A stretch of DNA of 64,000 bases from Lumbricus rubellus. Lineage: Eukaryota; Annelida; Clitellata; Crassiclitellata; Lumbricidae. A model generated the notes under the pieces. It did no database searches. It had not been told where the DNA came from and saw nothing but the letters and a program-made list of their open reading frames with translations. The stretch covers positions 4,420,170 to 4,484,169 of the forward strand of contig OX243819.1 of NCBI GenBank assembly GCA_945859605.1, read 5' to 3'. This document shows, piece after piece, positions 13,933 through 28,046 of the stretch. The translations under genes were made by a program, and so were the position numbers. Position 1 is the stretch's first letter, and the number at the start of each line of letters is the position of its first letter.

Positions 13933-16900
13933 CTACCAAGTCATCTGAGATCCTCACTATTGTTGCTAAAAGAATGTAGAGTTTTGGACAAACTTTGGTC
14001 AATGTGCCATTGAAATATTTAATTTCTTCTCCTCGAGCGTATTCAATATGTGTGACTAATATTCATATCAATGCAGCCAATCACTATGCTTCAGCATCAT
14101 GCTTCAGCATTTCTTGATATGTTGAAAGGGTTTTACACACAATAGCTCCAACATGTAACAAAGGCCACACATGTATCAGATGTATTCACATTACTTGCTC
14201 TGATTCACAACTGCTTCATTCTGCGGAATCTGTTGGTTGAGTCAGATATCTTTTAGATCACATTTCCATTATCTTGGTGAGCAAACTCTTTGTACATGTG
14301 TTGCTTATATATAAATCTTATTTTGTTCTCAGTGTTGCTTATATGTAAATCTTATTTTGTTCTCAGCTTAAACTTCTTCCATGAACTGCCTCTGTCAACA
14401 TGATGGACTGATATTCCAGATGTTGACTTCACTACATAGCATGCTTGTCACGTCCCATTCATCGTTCAGAGCTGCGCTTTATTACAGCTGATCTATCAAG
14501 CTTTGTTTCATAAAACACTCAAGTCCTTTTCTTTTTGCTATGGCTGGGCTGAGAGCGCTCCTGAGTAGGTTTCTTGAAGGGACGCTATATAAGTCCATAG
14601 AATGAATGAATTGTTAATACCAAGTACATCATACATTGGCGGACTTTACTAATCAAATAATAATAATAATTATAAAAATAATAATAATAGAATCTGCAAA
14701 CCGCTCTCCTCTGCACAGTGCCACAGCAATACAGTATATTCCATATACGTTGAAACAGGCAAATGCTGTTCATCCAGCCACAGTCGACTTTTGACAAAGA
14801 AGCTTTTATCAGCTGCTACGGCCTAAAGCTAAAGAGATGTACAACAATGCATCTGATGCATCGAATGCCGATCTGGAGGTCAGGGAGGAAAGTGCAGCAG
14901 AACTGACTACAAGACAGTGTTGCACATGAAGGCAAGAACCTAAGGCTGGATGCAGATGGACAGGAAGCCAGTGAAGAGAGTCCCAACTAAAAGTGGATAC
15001 ACATACAAACATACATGAATCTGCAATTCTGCATACATACATACCTACATGCATGTACGCATAAAAGAAGTATGTGCTGTCATGATTGTGTATGCACGTC
15101 TGAGCTTTGGTATGAGATAAGCATAAAATACAGTCGTATTGTCCAGTTTTATTGTACAGTCGTATTGTCCAGTTTTATTGTACAGTCGTATTGTCCAGTT
15201 GTATTGTATAGTCGTATTGTGTTGCCATAGATGTGAATCGTTGTTGTTGTTACCGTTGTCGTTGTCTGTGAACTGAAAAGGTCGCGAAGTCGACCGGGCA
15301 ACGGTTGGTCGTCAACGAGCAACAACAGTCGTAGACATTTGATGTTCTCGTTCATGTCAACGACGCGAACGGCCATGTCGAGGTGTTCCTGGCTCTCCAT
15401 GGCAACCGGCATCTACGACAACGACAACAATAGGTATTAAGACAATGAAACCGCTGGCAACAAAGGAGACTGTTGCCATAGCAATCAGCTTCTATGTAAC
15501 ACCAAATTTGTTTCTTTCCTTCATGGTAAACTGGAAAATAAGATTATTGTGAAGACATATATAATCAACATAAAAATACCTACAATCCTACATACATAAA
15601 CATAATGTGTAATAAACATGACAACTGTACACATACAAATATTCAAGCATAAACAACTAGCATGTAACAAATTGTCAATAGTAGAATTGATCGCTGCTCG
15701 TAGGTCTGCCAGTGCTACTTGAACTAATTTGATGTCTTCGTTCATGTGCTCATCTCATTGGCCGCATTTCTAAATATACCTTTCTCTCTGTCTACTTGTT
15801 CTTCACTGGCTTCCTGTTTCTCAGCGATACATATAGACAATGGCAGAATTGCTCCCTGTTGAATACCCTTCTTCAATGATGAGCAGGACAGAAATAGCAT
15901 TAACCATCATATTATGTGTCTTTGGAGATGCACATCATCGCAAGGGTTACCCCCTCTGCCTGCATCCTACCAGCTGATCAAGGTGGCTCTCTTCTGCCTG
16001 CCTGGGTCAGAAGCGCCTCTGAGTGTGGAGTTATCTGGAAGGCATGAGCTGCTTAGATTCCATTTGACTGAATGATTTTGATTGATGGATTTCTGATGGT
16101 GGGCCACACAATAACGCATTTAAGTGGACTGTTTCAACTTCATTCCTCTTCATCCGAAACCAGAATAAGACAACTTCTTCGCAGGTGTTGCAGAGTCTCA
16201 CAATCATGTTTCAGATCAGTTGATGGCACAAAAAACAAAAGACATTGTCTTGCAGCAGGCACAGACTTCTGCAACTGAAGATGGTTGCAGAACGAAAAAG
16301 CATCCAACTTCGAAAAACTTAGTAATTGGAGACTCAAGGTCAGCCATGACCCTCACGCAAAGCCAGTCAGCCAAACTGTGAATCAGATATCCTTAAATGC
16401 AATGCTGTAGAAGGGCATATTCCTGTCCCTTCCATGTAGGTAGCGCTGGATCAATTCTGACATCCCCATAAAACTATCCCAACAAATAGCTTTCAGTTCA
16501 GTATCACTACTGTCGTAATCGTAAACTCGAAATTTCTAAAGCGCTACTTGAAAGCCAAGCGCGGGGCACCAGCTTATTAACGAGCGCTGTGAGGTGAAGC
16601 TGACATTGTCATATCACGGTTCAGCGCATTCCACATAAAACTAGCAAATGGTGTGAGTGCATACCATAAAAATGTCTACAAGTCAATAGAAATTACATAT
16701 TTTTCACGGCTTTCAGGTCCACACATCAGGAGAAAGTTGCAATCTTCTGCAAGTTCTGTCTAGACATCTAAATGGATGTATAATCCTCACCTCAAAAATG
16801 CACATGTGCGGTACACTGACTCCAGTGCAAGATATCGTCTTAAGTAAGAGGAGTAAAAACTATAGAGTTATATATACCTATACTGTAAAACAATAATTCA

Positions 16901-19900
16901 GTCATAAATTCTTTAAAAATTATCAACACCAGATTCACATCTCAGAATTTTGCATCTACAGCATCAGATGAGATCTGAGCTTACACTCAACTTCATGTGT
17001 ATGTTTTAATAACAAGAGTCCTAAGGCCCAGTTAGATACATAGATTAATGCAAAAGTCCAATGTTCCTCATGAGTTTACTTTGCTTTTTTGATGGTGACC
17101 TATATCAGAGCGATGAATCTCAGCCTAATGAGCTTCTTATTTTGGAACTCTAAATAGCATGACGTCTATAAAAAGAAAAGAGCAGCGACGGCATTGAAGG
17201 ATCTCGACGGCATTGAAGGATCTCGTCTTGTCAATTCAATGAAAACATTTAGTTGGATAGACACCATATGCGATCCATCGGTACAAAAGCGATCTCAAGT
17301 CAAATTCTTGACTTTTGGAGCATAATTCATTCATCCATTTAGAATTTATATAGCACTTCTTCAAGTGGGCTATTCAGAAGTGCTCCCAGCTCTAGCACGG
17401 CAAAAATAACTGTCTTAAGTTTAATAAAAAATGCTTGAGTAAGAGTAACAGCCCCAGGAAGCAGATGTAGCCACTGTTGAAGCCCATTCCAAACAACTTT
17501 CCCCTAACATTTTGTTTATTTCTTGAAACAAAAAATTCCGACTTACGATTTTTTGCAAACCGGTCAGAAATGATCATTATATATATATATAAAATTGTGT
17601 ACCATCATTTAGTTAAGTTGCCTTAGAATCTCTTTCAATCGTTCACTCTGCCCAGAATGACTTGCCTGGTCCTTGTGTATCTGATAGCAGAGTACAAACG
17701 AATTTCCATAGTACTTCTGGATCTTCGAAAGAAGTTCTTCGTACTTTGGAGGTCGACTGATCTGAAAACTCCTAAAACAATCAACGGAAAAAAATGTTTA
17801 CAAGTTTACCTTTGCATGAAATCGTGTAGTATTTCAGGATCAATTAAGAAATTATGAACATAGTTCTTCCTTTCTTCATTTTAAATTGAAACTCAGTTTC
17901 TACTCTGAATACCTCTTACTATTACAATAACAATTATGATCACTCATGAAAAGAACATGGGACGTTTACATACAAATGTATTTGTTGTTTCATATCTTTG
18001 CCCTGCATATCATACATGAAAACAGTCACCTGTTTAAATTGGTCATACCAATTATGAATATTATCAAACCCTAGATATATTAATCACCAACAAGGCAGAA
18101 AAAACCCATGCCTTACAAATTTTCCACTGACTTATACCAACATCAACTCCCTAAACCTTTGCCACCTTGGATGTCATCCAAATATCCATTAGCAAAATAC
18201 AAGCCGAGACTTTCTCTCCCGTTTTCGCCCACGCTCAGCCAACTTGATTATTTACCAGCGTCTGTAACTATTTTCGGTGCTGGACGCCTTTATCTCACTC
18301 GTCCGTCGTCTACGAAGAAAAGTAGTTCTACCCACCTTAACTCGCCCTGATATTTGAAGAAAAGTAGTTCTACGCACCTTATCTCGCCCTGATATTTGAA
18401 GAAAAGTAGTTCTACCCACCTTATCTCGCCCTGATATTTGAAGAAAAGTAGTTCTACGCACCTTATCTCGCCCTGATATTCGCAGATGCATTTCACTCGT
18501 AGCAACTCCTGTACAACAGAAAAACAACACGTTGCTGCGATTAATCCAACATTTCCAAAACCGAATATGTCACATTTCCTTCAGCAGAACCACAACGTAA
18601 GGTTATCGTGCGTTCATCACTCACAATGTGCCTCCGTCGTTGTTCAAATCTTACAGGTTGTATGGTACAATGGAAAACTGATCATGCCATGTAGATTTCA
18701 ACGATAAATTTGACACCAGCGAAAGACTGAAGCCAGAAACCGTGAGCCACCATTGAGACAGATGCATGTTAACTAATATATATACACGGTGTCCCAAGTG
18801 AAGTGAGCCCCTTTTTGTTTTGACGATATACTTGTCAATTCTAAATGAAACTCAATAAAATTTCAGAGAGTGTAAGAGGGATAAATTATCAATGTTCCCT
18901 GAAAATTTTATCCAATTCTACAAACAGAGTCCGAAGTTATGCACATTCAAATTTGGACAAAGGAAAATGTAAGTTTCCAACATGTAAAAGATAGGATATT
19001 ACTGCTTGCAACTGCACGTCTTACTTTCTAAATTAATAAATATTTCCGTCATATTTCCGTCATTTCCATGATGGGGGACAATAATAAAAATGGTTTCCGC
19101 AAAGAAGATTTGAGTTTAATAAAAAATTTAATAGGAGAAAAACATAACGGTGCAAAAGGTTTTTAATGGAATTTCCTAACAGAAACTGGCCCATCGCAGC
19201 CTTATGAAACTCGCATACGCGTGACGTTGACCAGAGACCACTTCAAACTGCGAAATGTGGCAGAATGGAATCGTTTTGATCAAAGGGATTGTTGACAATG
19301 CAATCAGTGAATGGCGATAGCAAGTTAGAGCATGCATTCGAGGCTTTCGAGCTAATGGACCGCATTTTTAACATCAGCTTTGAATAACAGCGCTAACACT
19401 AATTTCCTATCTTTTACATGTTGGAAACTTACATTTTTCGTTGCCCAAATTTGAACGTTCATAACTTCGGACACTGTTTGTAGTATTGGATGAAATTTTC
19501 AGGAAACATTGATAATTTACCCCTCTTGCATTCTCTCAAATTTTATAGAGTTTCATTTAGAATTGACAAGTATATCGCCAAAACAAAAAGGGGCTCACTT
19601 CACTTGGGACACCGTGTACTAACACAACTGTGATAGCGCCAGTGCCAAGCCTGGAGAAATAATAGTAATGATAATAATATGACTCCCTAAATAGCTTTAC
19701 ATTAAGCTTAAGTGCATGTAAATGACACAAAAGCTCGCCCCATTTCATAACTGATTTACGATCCAATAATGGAGTGATTGGTAGTTGGACTGGATACCCC
19801 ATGGCTGGATATTACAAAACGTTTTACACGTCTACTCTGTGGAAAGATATAAACTCTTTAAGAATGAACAAGCACTAAATGTGACCATGATGCCAGTGCA

Positions 19901-22900
19901 GCTCGAAGTTAAAGGAATAGGGGCTCAACCACAATATTGAAACGCTTGAAGCCATCAAAGTAAATTGGTGTTGGTGGTGATGGTGTAAAAGGACATTGTT
20001 TAGCTCTTAACAGATGCATAAGATTAAACTGGGGAGCAGAAACCTCTGGGTAGTTTTCTCAGTGGGAACTTTATAGACAATAACAAGGAATAATATTAAA
20101 TTACCTAGAGGGCAAAGAGCCAGCTAACACAGCTGTCACAAGCAATAACCCCAGAAAACTGCAACTCAAATATTGGGAAGAAGAGGTCATTCAGTCAGTA
20201 CAAGAGTATTTGAAATCATTGATGAGAAGAAGCCATGGAAACTGAGAAGTGGTTATTAGTTGGGATCATTGCTGAATAAACATCAAATACAAGGACATTG
20301 GTCATAAAGTAAAAGCGCATAGAAGATGTGCTTACTGACTGAAATAATTATCAATGAAAACTGTGCATGATAATTGTTCTTCAATAATAATTTATTAGTG
20401 CTACCCAACAATACCCAACATCAGTTTTCCACATTCTGCAGCTCTTCCAAAATCATCAGCCAGGCAAAAGACAAATTTATCTCAAAGCATCTATGTCATG
20501 TCATCAGATAGCTCTACAGCAGGGGTGCGCAACCTTTTCGCCAGTGTCGGCCGCATCAAAAGTTTACATTCTTACCACGGCCGCCAGTGTTTAATCTATT
20601 CCCCTTCTGGGCACGGCCGACTAAATTACTGTAATTTAGTCGGCCGTGTTCTGGGGGGGGGGGGGTGGGCATGGAATCGACGTTTCTGGGTAGGGACCAA
20701 GGAGCGTCCGGCAGACGATCTCCGTTGCGCGTTACACCAAGAGGGGGTTTGAATTTTTTAATTTCTACATTGCAATGGTGGCATTTTAAGCCGTCATCTA
20801 TACAAAATTCATGTAAATTTTCAGTGCTAAGATTCACTGTGGTTTAAGACTTCAATAAATATACTGAGGCCTACAATAATAATTTTCGGCGAAAATATAG
20901 GCTACTGCTTGCGTTGTCCGCTTTTAGGATTTTTATTAGGCCTGCTTCACTGCAGATGAGTCATTTAATCGATTGCTTACTATAGCTGTCTCCACTACGA
21001 AAAATCAGTTTCCCATTTCTCGTAATTTGAAGGTCTTTTTCTCCTCTTCCAATATTCGATTTCTCTTGAGACATCGTGATCAACAGCTGACAATTTGTGA
21101 TTTACACTAAGTTTAGGCTACACTTTACAGATAGAATACAGAAAAGTGACAAAGTCTAATATTGCTTCTCTTCTAATTTCATAGAGTCACTGAGTGGGTG
21201 ACCTATTCATGAAGTCAGACAAACGCACGATCAAGGTCTGAGCCCCATGCAGCTTTCTACGCCACCTGTTTTCCATTCTGCCCTACACAGATACAGTTGT
21301 ACATTGTAACCTAATATACTTGAAAATTATCTGTGGTGTAAGTTTCATTGGTCACACCCTCTCCCGCCAGCATCGGCCAGCAGACGGTCAGCCCGGTTCG
21401 TACAATATCAAGATCTTTCCACTCATTAGTGGAGTAATCTTGGTCCATAATTTGTATACAATGATTGACTGTCCGGAGCTGGGCAGGCTATGGGATATTA
21501 TTAGTACTCTGACGGCCCTAGCTCTTTGATCTACATCTGTAGGATAGGCTACATGCGCAGCTGATACCTCTAAGATGCATGCACATGCGACGGGAAATGG
21601 GTGCTTAAAGTGAGAATATTATAATGATAGGCTAATATCTACATACATTAAAAACACACAAATGCAACTCATTGCTTCAAATAACCTAGGTCCTTAGTTT
21701 TAAAACAATTGAATAAAATATTTATGAATTTATCTACAAACGGCCGCCAGTATGTTATATAGTTGGACTTGGGTCCACGGCCGCCAACAATTCCTTTCAC
21801 GGCCGCATGCGGCCGTACGGCCGCAGGTTGCGCACCGCTGCTCTACAGGATCACATGCATGTATGCCAACCCTTCCCTGGTCATTTAACATTTATCATTT
21901 AAGAGGACAGTTAAATAGACTTTAAATACAACTGCCTCACACCACCCCAAGGCATTGTTCAGGTTAGTTTTATACAATCAACTTGGTACAAATTTAACTA
22001 CACGTATATCTATAAACAATAGTTTGTTGACAGACTCTAAGCCATTACCTTTGCTTGCATTGTTTACACAGTGTCAGATTAATGTCAAGACAAAGTGGTT
22101 TACAACAATATAAATATTTATGACAAACCTCTTGGGATAAAACCCTGTACCACTAACAACCCATACAGTCAACAATCAAAAGAAAGTGCCCAAGCAAAGA
22201 ACAGAAGAAGAGGCAGTCATGGGCATGAAGTGTTAGCAATTTCATTTTCTTAACCACAGCATATGTGAGCAGGTGGCTAGTCCTCTCCCTCACCGTCACA
22301 TCCTCCCACCAACAGTGTACATTCGGTGCACTCTCACTCTCAGTATATATTTTATAGCAGAGTTGGCTAGGCAGAAATCTTGAACCAAATTTGTGATATC
22401 AACTATCCAGGGATTCGAAATATATAACCTCTCAACTGAGAGTGGAGCACACTAACTATTACACTAACTATTACAGTGTATCAAGCATCTGCTCAATGCT
22501 ATCTAAATATTAAATAATAATAATAATTTCCTTTACTGAAACAACCGGTTGCAGTGTAAAGTAAAATGCATTTGAAACAATTCATAAGAACACAAATCTC
22601 AAATCTTATTTTTCACTAACAAAACAGACAGCCTGCAATACAACGGTGCTAATAGCAGCCTACAAAGCACGTCTATCCCACGGGGACTTTGGGATTCGAA
22701 CTCAGCTCAGCTCTGCTGATCTCCATGCCTTCGTGTTTAATATCCAATATGCTACCAAAGGTGTGGTCTAACGACACTGGAGGGAAGGAGGATCAGAGGA
22801 GAATCTCAGGAGATCTAATGGAAGCATATGAGATCTGGACAGCTGGAAAGAAAGCACTACGCTGGGAGAAGTTCTTTGGATTAGCACCAAACAAAGCAAC

Positions 22901-25900
22901 TTATAGGTTCAAACTGTTTAAGACGTCGAAAGGAACGTTAGAACAGAAATTCTTCAGTGCCAGAGTTGTAGACTTGTGAAACGCTTTGGATGACAGTGCT
23001 CAGTGTCTTGGTGGACAGAGTCACATTGTTTAAGAAGAAAAGCTAGTAAAACTTGGCTATTAAGAAGAAGTGTTCCAGGTAATTCTACAGTGGTTCTAAC
23101 AAAGACCCAGTGTCTTCTGAACCACTTAAAACCCTTTGCATGCTATGCTAACTGAATCTCACAGCAACCTAAGCAAACCAATTAACCCTTTGCTGCATGT
23201 AAACACAACGCTGTCATTGCTTTAATCAAATCAAATGTAATCTGGGAATGCAATCCATGCTTTCCATATCCTACCCCACCAACCAATGGAGGGTCCCATC
23301 CAAGCAAAACCACATTCCCCAAAATCACAATCCATGTACAACAGAACTAGAAGGTTCACAACCAAACTCATGCATGCAAAACAAAATATTCGACGACGAC
23401 GTCGCAAGGCCTAGATTACTCTGCAGCCGAAACCGATTTTTAAGCAAAAGTTGACGTGAAAAGCCTGTGAAATTTGTGCAGGAATTTCAACAATGCTGTC
23501 TGTATGTCATCTCTATGTTGTCATCGTTAACTGCCATTTAATTTCTTATGCTGAGGACGCGGCTCACAATTGGGTAAGCTATCATATCAATGACAACATT
23601 GGTTGGCTAAGTATAGTCTACGCGTACATACAGAGCTCACATCAATAAATGAGCTATCAAATGGATGCATGTATGGTGTGTCAAAAGCCGACAAGCATAA
23701 TAAAATCTACACTTCTCTGTTGCACAGCCCACCATCACCACCACCACCCCACCCAACGACGACCTTTTCAACAGATGGGTCTCTTAAAGTCTCGATAGCA
23801 GATCTACGAACCAGAACTGAAAATGAAGTCTCGCAAATGAATGAATGAATGGCAAATGAATAGCTTATAGTAGGTCTACTCTAGGCCTTATTATGCAATG
23901 GAGGTACACAGAACCTCACAACCCTAACAACGTAACTAAGACGAAAGTTATGACGACTACTGAGGAGGTGCTCAAAACGGTGGTGGGTACGGGAAGACTA
24001 GAACAAGTGGATTCCTTTGTATATTTAGGGAGTAGGATATCAAAAGATGGGAATTGTGTGAATGAAGTTAAATCAAGACTAGCCATGGGAATGATCGTCA
24101 TGACCAAATTGACGAAAATTTGGAAGAATAAATCAATCAGCATCGTCACCAAATTGCGGTTGATGAAGGCTTTGGTGTGGCCAGTAGCGACGTATGGATG
24201 TGAAGCATGGACTCTGAAAAAGGATGAAGAAAAGCGAATTCAAGCATTTGAGAACAAGTGTATCAGAAAGCTGCTGAGAATTCCATGGACTAAAAGGATG
24301 ACCAATGAACAGGTGTATGTGTCAGCGGGAGCCACAAGAGAACTATTGGCCCACACCAAAATTCGGAAACTTCGATATTTTGGTCATATCATGAGACAAC
24401 AAAACGGTAGCATCGAAAGCAGCATCATGATGGGTTTTGTGGAGGGGAACCGAGGACGAGGAAGGCCGAGGATATCTTGGATCGACAACGTCCTGAAGGG
24501 TGATTCCATGTCAATTCAACCAACGTCATTGACATGACCGACTCAGATTTACATGAAATTTTACCCACGTGTTCAACCACATAAGACTTGTAAAAAACCA
24601 AAAGAAAATTTTTTTGGGTCAATTATATTCAGAGATATGGGTCGGCGAACTTTGACCCGACCCGGTCGACCTCATACCTTTGAACCTCTGTATCTCAGCT
24701 TGTATAACAGCTAGAAAGGTGATCTTGGTGTCATTTTTTAGCTCTTTTGATGAACTGTTTGGGTAGATTAATCATGACTGTTTAAATGTTCAAAATCAAG
24801 ACCATATTCCACAATGAAGCACTTTAACCTTGACCTTGACAAAACGGTTTTTTTTTTAAATCTGAAAAAATTCACAATTATAGATCAATGTGTTTTGAAC
24901 ATCCTCAGAAAAAATCAGAATGGGATCTATAATGGCTTATTTGTTATGATTATTTTATCAATCATACGTGTGCAAAATTCAATTAATCCATGTTCGGTAA
25001 TTGTGATACAGAGGTTCAAAGGTACGAGGTCGACCGGGTCGGGTCAAAGTTCGCCGACCCATATCTCTGAATATAATTGACCCCCAAAAAAATTTCTTTT
25101 GGTTTTTTACAAGTCTTATGTGGTTGAACACGTGGGTAAAATTTCAAGTAAATCTGAGTCGGTCATGTCAATTTTGGTTTCAAATTTGGTTGAATTGACA
25201 CGGAATCACCCTGAACTGGACAGGACTTTTAGGTTCTGAATTAATGAGCGCGACAAGGAACAGAAGACTCTGGGCATTAAAGGTCCATTCATGTAGCCAA
25301 CCGTCGCGATGCGACGATGGCGACATGACATGACATGACATGGTACACAGATGTTTAGGGTTGTGAGGTTCTGTGATAAAAGCTGGTGCAGACCAGTTTA
25401 TCCTATTGGCAATTCTGTTCACATTATAACAGAGTCTGATGAGTAGTAGTCTAGTGCTAAAACAGAATGTCATAGAGCCTGTGACATCGAATTCGAAGCA
25501 TTCAAGAAATTAACCACTAGCCTACCAGGTCAGCCTCTGCAAAGTCATGTAAGCACAGAAGAAAAGCTGCACTTCCTTGAGCTAGCCTTGAGAGACATAT
25601 TATATTCAATACTATAATTAATATAATAATTCATTCATTTTTCTAATATTTTAATCAAAGAACAACTTATTTTATAATCAAATATCGAAGCTTTGCAGTC
25701 TGATTCAATCAATCAAGATATTTTTCTTATCGGTTGGTTGCAAGGCTGAGAAAAAGATGCACAGAGATTCAAACTCCCAACACACACTTTAACACAGTGT
25801 TCAGTAAAACTGTAAGTCATTTGAACACCATGTCTGTGTACATGTCTTGACCTTGTCATTTAAACCATTTCTTGGCACAACGACACTGCAGGCTGGTCAA

Positions 25901-27996
25901 GTATTATGACATCATTGCATGTGCCTTTCAGACAATAGAAAAAATCACAATGGAAATATTAATCAGACAGCAATTAATGCACCAAACATCAAGATATGAA
26001 TCAGAGGTGAATTGTTAATAGGCAGAAAAAATTTCTGTCTAATAACAATAATAATAACAGTAATAATAATAAAAAAACCATGCAGTGCTTTAATGCCATG
26101 CCCACAAAAGGTTTCTTTTTGCAACATGAGGGAGAGAAGAACCTCTAAAGCACATGCTTAGTATCTTAGAGCCTTAGGGATTTTTTCAACCATGGGTACA
26201 AAAAAATAATAATAATAATAAAATAATAATAATAAAAAATAATCATAATAATGAAGCGTACCTGTTCCAGATGCCACTAACCACAGGTAATAGTCTCCAC
26301 ACAATTTTTGCCCCCTGAGGAATCGGAAATACTTCAGGGAAAAATACTAATAATAATATTAGCAGATATAGAGTGGCCACTCTTTTCTATCAGCTTATCT
26401 TTAGTAACACCCAGCACTTCAAAGCATTCGATTTTTGCAGCATCTTCCATCCATAAAAATAACACTGTACACTCACCATTTCTGAACAGCATAAGGGAAC
26501 TGTGTCTCTAATAATATTGTTTGACACATAACAATAGAAATTAGCAATAATAATAATAATATGTATCCCAGATAGAAGAAAAAAAATAATAACAACAGTC
26601 AGCCAACATAAAAAATCACCTGCTCTGGTATAAATGTACATGTAACAGAATCAGTGAATCACAAGATCTTGAATTTATATATAGATCATACATCATATCC
26701 CTCCATCCCTCCCTCTCGTCAAAGTTCATCCAACGATTAAGACTGGCCGCATTGTAACACCTGTGAATCTCTTTCCATGAAACACACGCAGTTCACATTT
26801 AACGTCTTCTTAAAACTCACTCATGATGTCCATCATCTAGATAGCAAACCACCACCACCTGTGACCACCACCATGCTAGTAGCACATGCTACACTCCATG
26901 CATTTCAACACACATTGACTTTAAGAACATTTCAATGCTTGCCTTCGTATACCCTTTGTTCTAAACACGCAAAACGTCATGCCTAAATCTCATGCGGCTT
27001 TGAATTGGTTTCTGCCAATTTTAATATGGATCAATATTATAATATTGTAAGACAACTGCATTATTATTATTAACAGCAACCAGACACTATACATGCATAG
27101 CAGGACGTGATTACATGTACAGTTTGTACAGTGTACACTCATCAGTTGCTTACTCTTAGATCGATATGTCCAGGTCTGAGCTGCTCTAAGAAGTCATCCA
27201 TCTATAGATAGTCAACCTCAGCTGTGCACAACTCTCTAATGGTTAGCCACAGTCTAATGGTTGGCCATGTAGTCTGTTAGTTAGCCATAGTCTAATGGTC
27301 AGCCAAATGTGTATAATGGCAAGCCATAGTCAAGTGACTAGCTTTAAAAATGTAAAGATGAACGTCAAATCTCATTAATTAGAAATATAGTGAGTGATCA
27401 GCTTTTATTACTCGATCCAAGTGACAACAATTACAAATATAACCTGATTAATAATTAATCATCAGTGTACAACTGAACTCATAAGACACATGAAATACAT
27501 TACAATACGCCTGCATTCAGAGCCAGCAGACGTGCAACGTAATGTAAGAGCACATCACTCTGAAGGGCCTCGCATGGATGAAGAGGGAACACAGAATCAA
27601 CGCACTACTATCTTATGGCAACATCTGGTCATCGAAGAGGGGAATGTCACTCTCATGCTGTGAAGTATATCATCATCAAACAGTCTGACTTTAGCAATCT
27701 CTCTTTGATGGGTAGCCTCGCATCTCTATGAAGTGTAGTACACAAACCATGCAGTCAGGTCTGTCCTGAAGTCATTCACTTGACTTGTTGGTTGACTGAT
27801 TCTTTTTTGGTCACCAACTTACGCAAGTACATCTACATTGTTACGCAAACTATACATCTACACTGCATCTCCAGAGTAACACGGGTGAGGGGTCATGACC
27901 TTAGAAGTGGAATCTGCATGAAATGGATATATGACAAAGAACAGGAGAAATTCTGTCAAATAGATCAGCACGAAAGACCAGCAATGCAGGGATAAT

Positions 27997-28046
<50 letters not shown>

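Noticed and set aside
23893..24537. Host gene of 214 codons
   Set aside because: Its motifs ([29 protein letters not shown]) are those of an RTE-type LINE, and the last residues come from the inserted element.
24814..25080. 88-codon frame inside the nested TIR element
   Set aside because: It runs from the non-repetitive centre into the inverted arm and has no transposase motifs.
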